The notes: generated by a model from the sequence alone, not told the origin. DNA of 64,000 bases from Rubellicoccus peritrichatus (GCF_033100135.1 NZ_CP136920.1:3777001-3841000); one strand, 5' to 3'; counted from the first letter of the stretch, positions 16,681-28,057 are shown. Translations and numbers: made by a program.

Positions 16681-18501
16681 CTACTGAGGCGTTACACCAA
16701 CTTCGACTTCCAGAGCCTCTAAGCGCTCAATCAGAAGCGTATTCTGTTCTTGGAGAGCTTTGATTTGTGCCTCGTCTTTGGCGATGGTTTCCTGAAGTGA
16801 ATCAATCATGAGCTGCTGCTCTTGGATTGCCTTGATTGCCAGCACACCAAAGTCGTCGTAGGCTAAGGACAAGTGCTGACCACCGTCGAAAACCGTGTCC
16901 GGAAAATACTCAGCAACGTCCTGAGCAATGAATCCAAAGCGACGGCGCTCAGAATCATGATGCTTCAACTGATAGCTGCTCGGGGTCAATTGCATGACAT
17001 CCTCCAACACATTTCCTAGCGGTGCGATTTCCGATTTTAAATTCAAGTCGGAACTAGTGGTGACTGTTCCTTCGGCAAGTATATTTCCATTGACGTGAAG
17101 CATTTCGCTTGGACTCCCAGGCAAACCGCCGATCGCAACGTGACCAGTCGTCTGGTCCACAACCAAACCTCGATTCGGACTACGATGAATACGAATATCC
17201 ATCTCGAAATCGTAATCGCTGTCGGGATTGCCGCCGGACTCACCTTCAGCGTAGACATCACTATCATACTGCCAGATTTCAATAAACGGTTCTGCAATAA
17301 AGCTAGGATTTACTGAAGACGTGAATACGATTTTATACTTCGTTCCCGCTTTAAGTGCTGGCGGGTTGGAACTTAAGTCTAATCCATCAATACTACCAGT
17401 ATCAGTATGGGGATTCGAATCGTAGATCGCAGGCAAGAACGGATCTCCATTGGGCTGTAACTCAAAGATGTTCAGCGAATGAGATGCAAATCGATACACT
17501 GCAAGAGCGCGCGGAAAGTCAATCTGGGTAAGATAACCTTCGTAGGGCGACGTGAAGGTTTGCTCAATTGATACACTCGAAAAAAGCACTGCAGGTCCTT
17601 CAATCCTGAAGACAGAACCACCATCACCGCTAATATTGATTATGAACTCGCGGTCTTCATAAGCCTCACGTCCGATCTCAACATTTCGATCTCCCCAATG
17701 TCTCAGCGCACCGCTCAAACGAAGATCTCCATCAATGGCGGTATCTCCATTTTTGGCAACAACCAGGGCGTTGTTCCGGTTTGCGTCGTCGGCTCCGTTG
17801 CCAAGGACAAAGAGCGGATCCGCTTCGACCCATGATACCGCGTCTCCGAGCGGCTCATTATAGCGACCGGCTACCAGTTGAAGATAGGAGCTGTCCGTTC
17901 CCAGCCCGAAAGCTGCCGAGAGGTCGCCACTCGCATCGTTTTTTTCACCAATAGCAATTGCTGCCTGGCCGCTTGCGGAGGTTCCCGTTCCTAAAGCCAG
18001 TCCGCTATCGCCCAGAGTAATTTGGGCCGCGTCAACAGTGGCTGAGTCTCCCAATCTATCAGCAGTCAATGCCCGTAGCGCATACATACTACCGGTAATA
18101 CGCACGTCTGGCGCCAACCTCTCGAAAGTCGTTCCATCGGAGGAATACCAGACGCGCAGGAAGAGAATGTCGGAACTCGCATAGGGGGCCGCAGTGATCA
18201 AGCTTTCGGTCTGGCCACTGACGGAGGTTTCCCCGAGCAATATCGTGAAAAGCCCCTGATCCACATATAAGTCGACTGATCCCGTCGGCTCTGAGCCCGC
18301 AGTCGAGGTGCCATCTTGACTCCAATAAGTCGTGCTCCCAAGGGAATTGCTTATCGCAAACTTAAATTTCTTTATTCCGGTCGGCAGCGTTCCGTCTTCG
18401 TCAACTCTGCCTTGGTAGGCGATGACTCCTAGTGGGTTAGCGTTTAACAGATTACAGAGAAAACAAGTGATTCCGAATACCAATATGCCCAACTTATACA
18501 T
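16681..18501 (-). CDS. Surface fibre protein with S74 intramolecular chaperone domain
   Basis: The 606-residue protein has a signal peptide (hydrophobic core to about residue 21), then N-P-L-G-V-I-A-Y-Q-G-R-V, an opening common in exported Verrucomicrobia proteins. The middle carries left-handed beta-roll-like repeats resembling trimeric adhesin heads (A-S-G-Q-A-A-I-A-I-G and A-S-G-D-L-S-A-A-F-G). Near residue 480 begins a peptidase S74/ICA domain, S-S-D-L-N-L-K-S-E-I, in which the Ser-Lys pair would self-cleave after folding, followed by F-G-F-I-A-Q-D-V and a C-terminal coiled coil. Such domains assist trimerisation of phage tail spikes and bacterial fibres and are then released. The protein is therefore probably a trimeric surface fibre or adhesin. 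The ligand is unknown. The next gene follows after 25 bases. Confidence 0.82.
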   Translation of the reverse strand: MYKLGILVFGITCFLCNLLNANPLGVIAYQGRVDEDGTLPTGIKKFKFAISNSLGSTTYWSQDGTSTAGSEPTGSVDLYVDQGLFTILLGETSVSGQTESLITAAPYASSDILFLRVWYSSDGTTFERLAPDVRITGSMYALRALTADRLGDSATVDAAQITLGDSGLALGTGTSASGQAAIAIGEKNDASGDLSAAFGLGTDSSYLQLVAGRYNEPLGDAVSWVEADPLFVLGNGADDANRNNALVVAKNGDTAIDGDLRLSGALRHWGDRNVEIGREAYEDREFIINISGDGGSVFRIEGPAVLFSSVSIEQTFTSPYEGYLTQIDFPRALAVYRFASHSLNIFELQPNGDPFLPAIYDSNPHTDTGSIDGLDLSSNPPALKAGTKYKIVFTSSVNPSFIAEPFIEIWQYDSDVYAEGESGGNPDSDYDFEMDIRIHRSPNRGLVVDQTTGHVAIGGLPGSPSEMLHVNGNILAEGTVTTSSDLNLKSEIAPLGNVLEDVMQLTPSSYQLKHHDSERRRFGFIAQDVAEYFPDTVFDGGQHLSLAYDDFGVLAIKAIQEQQLMIDSLQETIAKDEAQIKALQEQNTLLIERLEALEVEVGVTPQ

Positions 18502-18878
18502 AATCGCAGATAGTAGTTAAAACTCAGTCATGGTTTTTCTCAAACAAGCGGAATTGGCGCTAGGCAAAAACCAAGAAGCAATTAACAAACATAATTCCTG
18601 GGATGATGTCGATTCAATTTGAGAGGAGTGAGTCTGAGACCATAGGGCTCGACTACTGTCTTCGATAAAATTGAAATAAGAAATGCTGTGTCATTTGGAG
18701 TATCAACGTTGGGAAGTCTTGATTTGTCCTTCAACTCGATTGCTGAAATTTACCTTTACCGTTTTGCGAGAGGTTAATGCATAGACTTGATCGGCTGATC
18801 TGTAAATTTTTTGTTAATCAATTGGGTTTGCGTAAGGAAATACCTGTAGCGCGACTAAGGAGAACAATTGATACCGTT

Positions 18879-19481
18879 ATGCGCAAACTTCTAGTCATTG
18901 ATGATCAACCAGAGTTCTTTGAAATGTTAAAAATTCTCTTCGATGAAACTGAATGGGAACTGCATTACGCAACCGATCCGCTAGCCGGAATTACCCGCTA
19001 CGCATATGGTGATATTGATATTGTACTGAGCGATCTGCATATGCCGGATGGATCGGGGATCGAATGCCTGAGCGCATTGCGACGACATGACCCATTATTG
19101 ACCGCTATTTTGGTAACGGCCGATAATAAAGACAGTATTGCGATCGAAGCACTCCGGGCAGGCGCTTTCGATTTGATCAAGAAACCATTTGGTGCAACGG
19201 AAATCGAAGATAAACTGTCTAGTGCATACGCTGAACGTCAGCGTCGCGTTGGATTGACAAAGGCCAAGGTGGCCAAAGCTGAATCTGAGAGTCTCGAGTC
19301 ATCGCCAAAAATTGGAGAGCAGGATCAGATTCGAGAACAAATTAATTTACTCGAGGAGCGTGAAGCATTTGTCCGCGAAAGTGAAGAGACTATCATTCAA
19401 CGCATGCAGGACCTAATGACCAAAGAAGCCGAATTGGAACAGCTCCGTGAAGATTTGATGAGTCTGCGCTCAACTGGATGA
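18879..19481 (+). CDS. Response regulator with C-terminal coiled coil
   Basis: The protein is a CheY-like receiver followed by a charged helical tail. V-I-D-D-Q begins at residue 6 (acidic pocket), the phosphoacceptor Asp lies in V-L-S-D-L-H-M-P, T/S switch is in I-L-V-T-A-D and the invariant Lys in I-K-K-P-F. The remaining ~100 residues form Glu/Arg/Gln-rich coiled coil (L-L-E-E-R-E-A-F-V and E-A-E-L-E-Q-L-R-E-D-L), not a DNA-binding or enzyme domain, so output is probably by protein contact. I begin at the ATG that starts the receiver strand; an in-frame ATG at 18777 with a GAGAGG upstream would add 34 residues and remains possible. No histidine kinase is adjacent; the protein is an orphan in this window. 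Confidence 0.85.
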   Translation: MRKLLVIDDQPEFFEMLKILFDETEWELHYATDPLAGITRYAYGDIDIVLSDLHMPDGSGIECLSALRRHDPLLTAILVTADNKDSIAIEALRAGAFDLIKKPFGATEIEDKLSSAYAERQRRVGLTKAKVAKAESESLESSPKIGEQDQIREQINLLEEREAFVRESEETIIQRMQDLMTKEAELEQLREDLMSLRSTG

Positions 19482-19670
19482 GTTTAATCAATCCTTTGTA
19501 GCTCTTTTCAGTGCTCTTCTAGTGTAGTAAATATAGGCATAACTTCAATGACGATGCGGTGGCTCTCTCAATAAACACTGTTGCATTCTCGAAAGTTTTT
19601 TAACTTTTTAAATGAGATCTCTATGCCTCTTAGCAAAAGAATAATATGTATTATTTGACGAGGTCTGCAA

Positions 19671-21458
19671 TTAATAGACATCCCTCAGATAGCGCTTATC
19701 TGACTTGAGCTGATCGATGTAAGCGACTGCTTCCTCTGAGCTTTTCTTGCCCACAGTTTCAACGATTTCGTGGAGCGCGCGGTCGACGTCTTTAGCCATA
19801 CGGGAAGCATCGCCACAGACATAGAAGTGTCCGCCTTCTTCGAGCCATTGAAAAAGCTCTTCTGCGTTTTCGCGCATGCGATCCTGGACATATACCTTCT
19901 GATCGGTGTCCCGGGAGAAGGCAGTATCCAGTCGATGAAGGACGGATTCGTTTTCAAGAGCTGCCAGTTGATCTGCGTAAAGGAAATCGAATTCACTTTT
20001 TTGATCACCAAAGAAAAGCCAGTTCTTGCCGCTTGCCCCGCTGGCATTACGTTCCTCAAGGAAAGCGCGGAAGGGCGCAATGCCTGTGCCTGGCCCCACC
20101 ATGATCATTGGTAAGGCAGAGTCTGCCGGTGGACGGAAATGCTTATTGGGCTGCACATAAACACTGACAGTATCGCCTTCGCTGAGATCGGCCAAGAAAG
20201 TAGAGCAGACTCCTTTACGAGCGCGGCCGTGGGTCTCATAGCGGACAGCTCCAACTGTCAAGTGAACTTCACCTGGATGCGCTTTCGGGCTTGATGAAAT
20301 GGAATAAAGGCGTGGTGCGAGTTTCTTCAGCATGCCAACAAGGTCTTCGGCTGAAGGGAATTTGGCCGGGAAATCGCTCAACGGATCAATAATGTGCCGG
20401 CCGGTCAAATAGCCATCAATGTGTCCGTTGCCGTTTGCCAGCATTTCGTTTAGGGTAGGGTGGTCTGCAAACGACGCATAATTGGCGAGGAAAAGTTTGT
20501 TCAAGGCACAGATGTCGTAATGAGAGGTCAGGGCTTCTTTTAGCGTTACCTCACTGTCATCGCTGCCTGTGACTTTTTCTTCGCCGCTGAAACCTGTAGC
20601 CTCAAGAATCTCGTCAACCAGAGTGGAGCAATTGTGTGGTTTGACCGCAAGTGCATCACCAGCTTCGTACTCCAGATCGGAACCTTCCAGCACGATTTCA
20701 ACGTGACGCGTTTCCTTGGCCGAGCCTTCCTTGTTCAGATTGAAGTTACTCTTGAGTGTAGCTGGAAAAGGGTTTTTCCGTCCATAGATTGGGCCATCGT
20801 TAGTTTCGGTAGTTTCACTGGGCGTTGATGTTGTTGTCGCTGGAGCTGTTGATGTGCCACTGTTATCACCAGTCGATAAACTTCCCAGGCTGGCTTCCAG
20901 CCAGGACGCATAGTCATCATCAAAATCAGTATCGCAGTGGACCGCTTCCGTCACACGCTCGGCTCCGAGTTCTTCGAGGCGCTTATCGAATTCCTTGGCA
21001 CACTTGTTGAAGTCAGGATAATTGCTATCACCCAAACCTAGTACGCTGAAACGTGCTCCTTCAAGACGCGGTGCTTCATCACTCAAGAGTAGGCTATGCA
21101 AGGCCTCGGCGTTGTCGGGCGGCTCACCCTCGCCGTAGGTTGAAGTGATGATCAAAAGGTTTTTGTCTGATTTTAGCCGATCTTGCGGATAATCCTCCAT
21201 GTCGAAAACCTCGGCGACAAAACCTTTGGCGTTGGCTTCTTTGGCAGTCTTCTTGGCCAGGCTCTCGGCGTTGCCAGTCTGTGAGCCGAAAAGTATCGAA
21301 AGAGGCGTTGCTGGCTTTTCTTCTACTGGAGCCGAGGTACCTGATGTTGAATAAAGCCCGGCAAGAAAACCATTGAGCCAGGCTCGCTGCTCTTCACTGA
21401 AGGGAGCGTTGTCCGGTATGAACGGAACGGATGTACTAGGTGGGTTATGCGCTAACAT
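19671..21458 (-). CDS. CysJ-like diflavin reductase, probable electron donor to the nitrite reductase
   Basis: This is a 595-residue NADPH-dependent flavoprotein with an FMN flavodoxin domain (G-S-Q-T-G-N-A-E near residue 58), an FAD domain (R-L-Y-S-I-S-S-S near 375) and an NADP domain ([10 protein letters not shown], and C-terminal Y-L-R-D-V-Y), the layout of the sulfite reductase alpha subunit CysJ. The first ~35 residues include [14 protein letters not shown], a motif echoed at the N-terminus of the neighbouring siroheme reductase. The gene overlaps that gene by 14 bases, so the two products probably form a complex or electron chain from NADPH to siroheme. The nitrate context suggests nitrite reduction, but sulfite reduction cannot be ruled out. 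Confidence 0.86.
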   Translation of the reverse strand: MLAHNPPSTSVPFIPDNAPFSEEQRAWLNGFLAGLYSTSGTSAPVEEKPATPLSILFGSQTGNAESLAKKTAKEANAKGFVAEVFDMEDYPQDRLKSDKNLLIITSTYGEGEPPDNAEALHSLLLSDEAPRLEGARFSVLGLGDSNYPDFNKCAKEFDKRLEELGAERVTEAVHCDTDFDDDYASWLEASLGSLSTGDNSGTSTAPATTTSTPSETTETNDGPIYGRKNPFPATLKSNFNLNKEGSAKETRHVEIVLEGSDLEYEAGDALAVKPHNCSTLVDEILEATGFSGEEKVTGSDDSEVTLKEALTSHYDICALNKLFLANYASFADHPTLNEMLANGNGHIDGYLTGRHIIDPLSDFPAKFPSAEDLVGMLKKLAPRLYSISSSPKAHPGEVHLTVGAVRYETHGRARKGVCSTFLADLSEGDTVSVYVQPNKHFRPPADSALPMIMVGPGTGIAPFRAFLEERNASGASGKNWLFFGDQKSEFDFLYADQLAALENESVLHRLDTAFSRDTDQKVYVQDRMRENAEELFQWLEEGGHFYVCGDASRMAKDVDRALHEIVETVGKKSSEEAVAYIDQLKSDKRYLRDVY

Positions 21459-23205
21459 GACTGAATTGATTTTTAAGTTCTTCTACGGAGTGGCGTCTTG
21501 TGTAGTTGATGAAAGACTCATCTGACTGACGTTCGTCGAGGTATGTTTTCAAAATGTGTTCGAGGGTGAAAGGCACTTCACTAAAGGGAACGCCGTTTAG
21601 TATTTCTGCAGCAATTCCTTGTTCGTTATCAACACCACCGCCAAGGACTATGTTGTAGCCTTCGACAGATTCGTCGCCAACCTTGACTTTGGTTCCCATA
21701 AGTCCGATGTCACCAATGTAGTGCTGTGCGCAAGAATGATGGCATCCGGTCAGATGAATGTTGATCGGCTGGTCGAGTTCGATTTTTTCCTTCAGGTAAT
21801 CGCCGACCTGAATGGCCTGTGCCTTGGTTCCAGTAGCGGCAAACTTGCAACCAGCATTTCCGGTGCAAGCGACAAGACCATTCGTGATATTGTGATGTTC
21901 AGTATTGAGGCCAAGCTCGTGCAGTTCAGCCTTGAGGGCTTTCAGTTGATCATCGGCAACATGAGGGATGATTAGATTTTGCCAGACCGTCAGACGAATT
22001 TCTCCGCGACCATATTTTTCAGATAGCCGTGAAACACCACGCATCTGCTCGACTGAAAGATGGCCGACAGGAACAACAACGCCAACAAAGTTGAGGCCTT
22101 TCTCCTTTTGTGGGTGAACACCAATGTAACCGTGGCGACGAATTGGCCGACGTGGTTCACAGTTCTCCAGTGGAAAATACCGCAGTTCAAAGGCAAGCTC
22201 CTTGGCAGTTTCCTCCAAGTACTTTTCCACACCCCACTTATCGACAAGGTACTTTAGACGAGCTTTTTTACGGTTGGTTCGATCTCCGTTTTTTAGAAAA
22301 GAACGCAACATGGCACCAGCGACAGCAACGCATTCGTCAGGCTTGAGTAATAAACCGCAATCCTTGGCGAACTGCTTGTGGCCAGTGATGCCGCAGAGCT
22401 GCACACGAAAATAAACACCTGGATCGACAGACTGCCCTTCACCGACTTCAACTGCATAAAATGCGATGTCGTTTGTGTCCGCACAAACGCTGACAGATCC
22501 ACCGTTGTCGAAAGCGATGTTAAACTTACGGGGCAGGTCATAGAGGTCGCGATTGTTCAGGATGTAGTGGTGCATAGCCTTGGCCAGCGGCAGCACATCG
22601 ATGACTTCATCAGGGTCAAAGCCACTCGTTGGCGAGGCAGTGATGTTGCGAACATTGTCAGCACCAGAACCTTGCGAAGTCAGCCCGAGCTCGCGCAGTT
22701 TTACCAAAACGTCGACACTGTCCTTGGGCATGATTTCGCGAACTTGTAGATTGCCGCGAGTTGTTACATGTGAGTATCCCCCTCCCCAGTCTTCTGCGAT
22801 ATCAGCGAGACCGTCGAATTGATGTGACCGGAGGACACAACCGGGAATACGACAACGAAGCATCATCGATTCCTGAGCAGGTGTCACGTAGAAGAGGCCA
22901 TTGAATTTGTAGCGGAATACATCGCCGCCTTCGGGAAATTTGTTCTTTGCTGCATTGTCCAGCATCGTGTCCCAAATATCGAGACCGTGATGATCATACT
23001 TGATTTTTTCCTCTTTGCAAAGGTCTTCGATCAATACTCCGTGGACTGTCTCTTCCGCTTGATTGCCGGTTGTGGATTCGTCTGGTGTGTTGGTCAATTG
23101 ACCATTCGAAGTTTGGCCGACAAAGGGAGCACCTCCTCGTTGATTCACCCCGGCAAAGAATCCTTGAAGATACTGCTTCTGTGGTTCGTTAAAGTTCTGA
23201 GTCAT
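21445..23205 (-). CDS. nirA: Siroheme/[4Fe-4S] nitrite (or sulfite) reductase
   Basis: This is a 586-residue cytoplasmic enzyme of the nitrite/sulfite reductase family, reducing nitrite to ammonium (or sulfite to sulfide) with six electrons. The cluster-siroheme ligands appear as A-C-T-G-N-A-G-C (Cys spaced by five) and G-C-H-H-S-C (spaced by three), and the ferredoxin-like halves have V-T-T-R-G-N-L-Q and R-L-T-V-W-Q-N. It is in the NirA/NasD-sized single-chain class rather than the NirB type. Its start overlaps the nitrate reductase gene by four bases, and its stop overlaps the diflavin gene, which implies coupled synthesis. The gene symbol is by context; CysI is the alternative. A short N-terminal motif ([10 protein letters not shown]) resembles that of the diflavin partner. 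Confidence 0.85.
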   Translation of the reverse strand: MTQNFNEPQKQYLQGFFAGVNQRGGAPFVGQTSNGQLTNTPDESTTGNQAEETVHGVLIEDLCKEEKIKYDHHGLDIWDTMLDNAAKNKFPEGGDVFRYKFNGLFYVTPAQESMMLRCRIPGCVLRSHQFDGLADIAEDWGGGYSHVTTRGNLQVREIMPKDSVDVLVKLRELGLTSQGSGADNVRNITASPTSGFDPDEVIDVLPLAKAMHHYILNNRDLYDLPRKFNIAFDNGGSVSVCADTNDIAFYAVEVGEGQSVDPGVYFRVQLCGITGHKQFAKDCGLLLKPDECVAVAGAMLRSFLKNGDRTNRKKARLKYLVDKWGVEKYLEETAKELAFELRYFPLENCEPRRPIRRHGYIGVHPQKEKGLNFVGVVVPVGHLSVEQMRGVSRLSEKYGRGEIRLTVWQNLIIPHVADDQLKALKAELHELGLNTEHHNITNGLVACTGNAGCKFAATGTKAQAIQVGDYLKEKIELDQPINIHLTGCHHSCAQHYIGDIGLMGTKVKVGDESVEGYNIVLGGGVDNEQGIAAEILNGVPFSEVPFTLEHILKTYLDERQSDESFINYTRRHSVEELKNQFSHVSA

Positions 23206-25430
23206 GGTATGTTTTGTTTTGCGCTAAATACGTTCACGGCACAGGCCTTGTAGGAAGGTTGCCTTGAATATGAATCCACGCTGTTGTGCGTGAGTTGATT
23301 GACCATTGCGTAGTGCATTGGAAGGAAAACTTGTCCGGGGGAAACCGACCCGGTGAGATAGGCTTTAGCAGTTATTCTGCCACGACGTGATTCAATGGTG
23401 ACAGTGTCATCTGCTTTGACCTTTAGCTTTTCTGCGTCACTAGGATTGAGCTCGAGATAGACGCCTTGCGGATAGAGCTTCTTGAGGACAGCGGACTTAC
23501 CTGTCCGCGTCTGTGTATGCCATTGCGATGATGTACCACGTCCAGTCAGCAGCATGAAGGGATACTCATTATCCGGTGCTTCTGGCATAGTCCGTGGTGC
23601 TTCAAAGACTAGACGAGCTCGCTGATCAGCATGATGAAACTTGCCATCTTCAAACAAGCGCCTTTCCCGTGCATAATCTTTTATGTCACGCAAAGGCCAC
23701 TGAATGCCACCAGCTTTTTCGATCATGGCATAGTTTTCGATGCCTGAGATGTCGCAAGGTTGTCCTTTACTCAAACGAGTGAGGATTTTGAAAACGTCTT
23801 CCGGTGTCTTCCATTCCTTAAAAAGGTCGCCACATCCCCAGTAATGTGCGATCAACTGAAAAATATGAAAGTCAGCCAGAGCTTCTCCGGGGGCACGACG
23901 AACTTTGCGAATACGACCGATGCGGCGTTCACTGTTAATAAAGGTGCCTTCTTTTTCTCCCCAGCCAGCAGCTGGTAGAACGAGATCCGCAATCTCAGCT
24001 GTCTCAGTTGTGTGATACATGTCCTGAACAACAAGGCAGTCGAGTTTCTTCCTGATTTTGCGAAAACGATTCTGGTGAATCCAGGAATGGGCTCCATTGG
24101 TTGCGACAACCCAGAGAGCCTTGATCTTTCCTGCTTCGATGCCATCAATGATCTGGTCGTAAGCCCAACTGTTTTGATCAGGAATGACGTCGACCGGTAT
24201 GCCGAGTGTGTTGGCGACTTTAATACGATGGGTTTCGTTCGTAAAAAGGTGACCGCCAAGCAGATTGGTTGAATTGCTGAAAAGCCGTGAACCCATCGCA
24301 TTGCATTGGCCCGTGATTGAGTTGGCTCCGGTGCCGGGCTTACCGATGTTTCCAGTTAGCAGAGCGATGTTGATGATACTTTGGGCAACGCGTGTGCCTT
24401 CGTAGCTTTGATTAACGCCCATCGTCCACCAGAGTGAAACACGTCTGCCGCTACCAATGGTCCGAGCCAGGTCAAATAGATCGGTTTCTTCCAGACCACT
24501 GCATCTGGCTACAGTTGGAAGATCGTATGGGCCTTCCAGGAGAAATTGTTTGAGTGCCTGGTAGCCTTTGACATTGGCATCCACATAAGCTTGATCGACC
24601 CAATTGTGTTCAATGAGAAGCCGGGCAATTCCGTAAAACAGAACAAGATCTGACTTCGGTTGTAATGGTAAGTGTTGTGTGGCAGCCATTGCCGTTTCTG
24701 TACGGCGCGGATCAATTACGATGATCTTCGGATTACGTTTGTTGCGCATGACGCGTTGCCACATAATTGGATGCGTAATGCAAAGATTGGAACCAGTGAG
24801 AATAATGACATCCGATTCTTCAAAGTCCGCGTAAGTATAGGGTGGGGCGTCGAAGCCGAATGATTCTTTGTAAGCAGCAACAGAAGTTGCCATGCATTGG
24901 CGTGTATTACCGTCACCATGAATCATGCCTATGCCGAATTTGCAAAGTGCGCCCAGGTAAGCCATTTCTTCGCTTGGGATTTGCCCCGTGCTCAACCATG
25001 CAAGTGAGTCTGTTCCGTATTGCTCGCCAATATCCTTAAAAGTTCGGACAAAATACTTCAACGCCTCATCCCAACTGGCTGGTGAAAGTTCGCCACTGCT
25101 GTTTCGAATCAATGGCCGTGTCGCGCGGTCATCAGCTTCGAGGGGAGAGAGTGCTTCCCATCCCTTAGGGCAAGCCATTCCTATATTGACCGGGTATTCT
25201 GAATCAGCCGACAGATTGATTGCTTCACCATTTTTCAGGTGAAGCTTCAGGGAGCATCCAGTGGCGCAGTAACCACAAATGGCCTCTGTGACAGCATCGG
25301 GTTGACGTGTTGTTGGAAGATTACCGAGCCCGAATTCTGCGGGCCGCTGAAGCAACTCTTTTGTCAACGGGCCGGTCCAGGCACGAAGTGGCGTGCTTTC
25401 GCTGGGGCGTGGTTCAAAACGAGTTTTCAT
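23202..25430 (-). CDS. nasA: Assimilatory nitrate reductase catalytic subunit (molybdopterin, [4Fe-4S])
   Basis: The 742-residue protein is a DMSO-reductase-superfamily molybdenum enzyme of the NasA/NarB type, reducing nitrate to nitrite in the cytoplasm. No Tat or Sec signal is visible. The N-terminal cluster site is C-G-Y-C-x3-C with a fourth Cys in A-C-P-K-G, followed by the usual molybdopterin segments, including T-G-S-N-L-C-I and W-T-M-G-V-N-Q, and a C-terminal domain with G-Q-V-F-L-P-M-H. It lacks the C-terminal [2Fe-2S] extension of some NasA. The gene is sandwiched, with four-base overlaps, between the ferredoxin/membrane subunit and the nitrite reductase gene, so the four genes form one operon. 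Confidence 0.9.
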   Translation of the reverse strand: MKTRFEPRPSESTPLRAWTGPLTKELLQRPAEFGLGNLPTTRQPDAVTEAICGYCATGCSLKLHLKNGEAINLSADSEYPVNIGMACPKGWEALSPLEADDRATRPLIRNSSGELSPASWDEALKYFVRTFKDIGEQYGTDSLAWLSTGQIPSEEMAYLGALCKFGIGMIHGDGNTRQCMATSVAAYKESFGFDAPPYTYADFEESDVIILTGSNLCITHPIMWQRVMRNKRNPKIIVIDPRRTETAMAATQHLPLQPKSDLVLFYGIARLLIEHNWVDQAYVDANVKGYQALKQFLLEGPYDLPTVARCSGLEETDLFDLARTIGSGRRVSLWWTMGVNQSYEGTRVAQSIINIALLTGNIGKPGTGANSITGQCNAMGSRLFSNSTNLLGGHLFTNETHRIKVANTLGIPVDVIPDQNSWAYDQIIDGIEAGKIKALWVVATNGAHSWIHQNRFRKIRKKLDCLVVQDMYHTTETAEIADLVLPAAGWGEKEGTFINSERRIGRIRKVRRAPGEALADFHIFQLIAHYWGCGDLFKEWKTPEDVFKILTRLSKGQPCDISGIENYAMIEKAGGIQWPLRDIKDYARERRLFEDGKFHHADQRARLVFEAPRTMPEAPDNEYPFMLLTGRGTSSQWHTQTRTGKSAVLKKLYPQGVYLELNPSDAEKLKVKADDTVTIESRRGRITAKAYLTGSVSPGQVFLPMHYAMVNQLTHNSVDSYSRQPSYKACAVNVFSAKQNIP

Positions 25431-26986
25431 GCGGTCACACCTCCTGGCATTTTGGGTGCAACAACTGCGCGGAAGAATAAATAGCGTTCCGCAATTTCAG
25501 AACTGGAGATGAGTGCAATACCAATCAGGCCAACTGCCGGACTTATGGCTGGTGTTGCGAGCAGACACATTGTTCCTAATAGCGTCCCGGTCCAGCGTGC
25601 GGTTAGGGCAGGTCGCTCCAGCTCCAGTTGGATTCGAGCAGAATGATTGTCCGGTGTTGAGGTTTCCGCCTTTGCTTGTTTCAAGACAGACACTTCATTG
25701 ATGACCTTTGCCACCAAACTAACCAAAACAATACCGACTCCAGAGAGGGTAATCCCACCAATGATTAAACCCGAACCAAGAGCGAGAAAAGCCGTTCCAT
25801 AGAAGCGGATGCTGGTTCGGGATAGTCCCCAAAAGATGCGGTGTGTGTCGTAATAAATCATGACTGATGTGAAAATGGCTATAAGTCCGGTGAGTGCAGT
25901 AACGCCCCAGAGCAGTTGTGAGAATTCGGGCTTTAATAGTGTCGCCCCTAAGGCGAGCAACATCACGCCAGCATATCCGCTGAAAGCAAAAATCTCACGG
26001 CTCAACCATGAGTGAGTAAGTCCGACGAATGCACGCCAGGCTTGAAGTGGACGTCCCAAATGTAAGACACTAGCGCCTAGTCCGGCAAAGCCAGTTAATG
26101 CTGAAGCAATTGCAAGTGGCATTGAAATGCCTTTAACCAAGGCTGCAGCCCCGGCAAAACCAACCGATATTTGGGTCAGGGTTAGCATCCAAATCAATGG
26201 CCAGTGCGCATGTTGCGGTCGCAAAATATCAGCATCCGCTGCACGTGCATTGACTGGTATTTCGTGTTTCGAAATATAAGCTGTCGTGGGCACCGTATAG
26301 TCTTGATGTGGGGCATCTGGAAGAAATGCATCTGCTCCCTTAGTGCGAGCAGTATCGATCGTTTCTGCCTTATTAACAGTTACGATTTGTATTGCTTCTG
26401 TGGGACAGGCTTGGACACAGGCTGGGGCTTCTCCATGCGAAAGACGGTTGTGGCACATGTCACATTTACGAACAATTCCAAGGCGTTCGTTATACTTGGG
26501 AACATCGTAAGGGCACTTGAGCACGCAATACTGACAGCCGATGCACTGGTCGTCCAAATGCAGGACGATTCCTGTGATTGGATCCTTCTCATAGGCGTTG
26601 ACTGGACAACCTTCAAGGCAGCCTGGCTCAACGCAATGATGGCAAGCGGTGGTAACTGTTTGCTGATAAGAGCGTTGATCGCGTTGCCCATGGATCAGGC
26701 CGATGTCACGCCAGGTTTCGAGTTCATCCAGACCGTTGAGGCTGTGGCAGGCCGTAACGCAAGCCTTGCAACCTGAGCAGCGATCCAGATTCACTTCGAA
26801 GGCAAATTGCTCTCCAGGATTTGGATTTTCAAGTGGGATCAACTTACTGAAGCTGTCAACTGATTCTCCATCCAGTTCGTCGTATTGAAGGGAAAAGTCA
26901 GCGACAGGTGTTTGCAGAGCGGCTTGCTCACGCAAAAGGCGGTCTATCGGGCTCTCTTCCACTTCAATGCCAGCGTTGATCATCAT
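25427..26986 (-). CDS. DmsBC-like fusion: four-cluster ferredoxin plus membrane anchor, electron donor to nitrate reductase
   Basis: The 519-residue protein joins an N-terminal DmsB/NrfC-type ferredoxin domain (residues ~55-215) to a C-terminal membrane domain like DmsC/NrfD. Four cysteine groups are present: [23 protein letters not shown] and C-D-M-C, each with a distal C-P partner, enough for four [4Fe-4S] clusters. About eight hydrophobic helices follow from about residue 260. This suggests that electrons pass from the quinol pool through the fused subunit to the nitrate reductase encoded next. No Tat signal is present, so the cluster domain should face the cytoplasm, the same side as the catalytic protein. 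Quinol as donor is inference from the DmsC-like part. Confidence 0.85.
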   Translation of the reverse strand: MMINAGIEVEESPIDRLLREQAALQTPVADFSLQYDELDGESVDSFSKLIPLENPNPGEQFAFEVNLDRCSGCKACVTACHSLNGLDELETWRDIGLIHGQRDQRSYQQTVTTACHHCVEPGCLEGCPVNAYEKDPITGIVLHLDDQCIGCQYCVLKCPYDVPKYNERLGIVRKCDMCHNRLSHGEAPACVQACPTEAIQIVTVNKAETIDTARTKGADAFLPDAPHQDYTVPTTAYISKHEIPVNARAADADILRPQHAHWPLIWMLTLTQISVGFAGAAALVKGISMPLAIASALTGFAGLGASVLHLGRPLQAWRAFVGLTHSWLSREIFAFSGYAGVMLLALGATLLKPEFSQLLWGVTALTGLIAIFTSVMIYYDTHRIFWGLSRTSIRFYGTAFLALGSGLIIGGITLSGVGIVLVSLVAKVINEVSVLKQAKAETSTPDNHSARIQLELERPALTARWTGTLLGTMCLLATPAISPAVGLIGIALISSSEIAERYLFFRAVVAPKMPGGVTA

Positions 26987-27205
26987 TTTTGCACATTATT
27001 AATGCATGAGGTATGCCAACTCTCGCCCTCGCGATAATAGTTGGATTCATAGAATTCATGCATATTTATGAATTTAATTAATAATGAACTCAGGTGAGAC
27101 TCTACAGATACATGTACAACAAACCTTCAGTATGTTTTGGCATACTGGCAGTTTACTCATCTCTTACGACATCAACGATACTGCCAAACTACCGACAAAT
27201 TTGTC
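26987..27205 (-). promoter_or_regulatory. Leader and promoter region of the nitrate/nitrite reductase operon
   Basis: This region precedes the reductase operon and follows the transporter operon. It contains a dyad AATTCAT-N8-ATGAATT (27053-27074), a 7-bp stem with a 6-base loop (27128-27147, CAGTATG/CATACTG) and a perfect palindrome GACAAATTTGTC (27194-27205). A regulator-binding or RNA-structure role is possible, but none is proven. Confidence 0.4.
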
Positions 27206-28039
27206 CTAAGCTGAAGCAGACTGATTAAAACGAATTGGCCCCTTTCCAGCTTTTTCGTCTTCACAATCATCGAGGAATTGTAGCAAACGCCTGCGATAGT
27301 CGTAAAACTTATCGGTTTCCATAAGTGCTTCGCGATTACGTGGGCGTTGAAAATCAATGGTCATTACTTCGCCAACTCTTGCCTCTGGGCCATTTGTCAT
27401 CATGCAAATTCGATCGCTCATGAAGACAGCTTCATCTGGATCATGTGTGATCATAACAGTCGTGATCTTTTCGCGGTCAAAGATGCCCAGAATCACGTCT
27501 TGTAGTTCCATTCGCGTTAATGAATCGAGTCTCCCGAAAGGTTCATCAAGCAGTAGTACCTTGGGTTTCAAGGCAATCGCCCTGGCAATACCAACGCGCT
27601 GTTGCATTCCACCCGACAACTCCCGGGGATACTTATGCATTGAGTCAGCTAAACCAACAACGCTCAAAGAATATTCGGTTATGACGCGTCGCTGTTGTTT
27701 CGTTGCGTGTGGATAAACCTGTTTTACCCCCATCATGACATTGCCATAGGAAGTCATCCAGGGCAGTAAACAAGGGGATTGAAAAACGACTGCTCGATCC
27801 GGTCCTGGTCCATCGATTTCTTTACCGGCAACAATGATACCACCGTCAGTGATTTCATTCAGCCCTGCCAACATGGTTAGCACGGTCGACTTACCGCAAC
27901 CGGAGTGCCCGATAATGGAAATGACTTCTCCCTTTCTGATATTAAGATTGAAATCCTTGACGACAGCAACTGGCTCTCCAAATGGATTTGGATAAGCTTT
28001 GACTAGGTTTGAAATTTCTACGTATTTTTCTTCACTCAT
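27206..28039 (-). CDS. Nitrate ABC transporter ATPase (NrtD-like)
   Basis: This is a 277-residue ABC ATPase of the nitrate/sulfonate/taurine import class. Walker [10 protein letters not shown] is near residue 43, the signature L-S-G-G-M-Q-Q-R near 145, Walker B L-L-L-D-E-P near 166 and the H-loop I-T-H-D intact near 198. It lacks the NrtC-type C-terminal substrate-binding-like domain, so its size is that of NrtD. It follows the second ATPase gene by 18 bases, and both should form the heterodimeric motor for the permease at 28922. Confidence 0.87.
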   Translation of the reverse strand: MSEEKYVEISNLVKAYPNPFGEPVAVVKDFNLNIRKGEVISIIGHSGCGKSTVLTMLAGLNEITDGGIIVAGKEIDGPGPDRAVVFQSPCLLPWMTSYGNVMMGVKQVYPHATKQQRRVITEYSLSVVGLADSMHKYPRELSGGMQQRVGIARAIALKPKVLLLDEPFGRLDSLTRMELQDVILGIFDREKITTVMITHDPDEAVFMSDRICMMTNGPEARVGEVMTIDFQRPRNREALMETDKFYDYRRRLLQFLDDCEDEKAGKGPIRFNQSASA

Positions 28040-28057
28040 GATAATGACCTTTCCTGA

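Noticed and set aside
19592-19607. 6-bp AT-rich hairpin after the response regulator gene
   Set aside because: Stem is too short and AT-rich to call a terminator.
27128-27147. Hexaloop stem as an ANTAR (NasT) target
   Set aside because: The loop sequence lacks the conserved A1 and G4, and no NasT gene is present; kept only as an unexplained hairpin.
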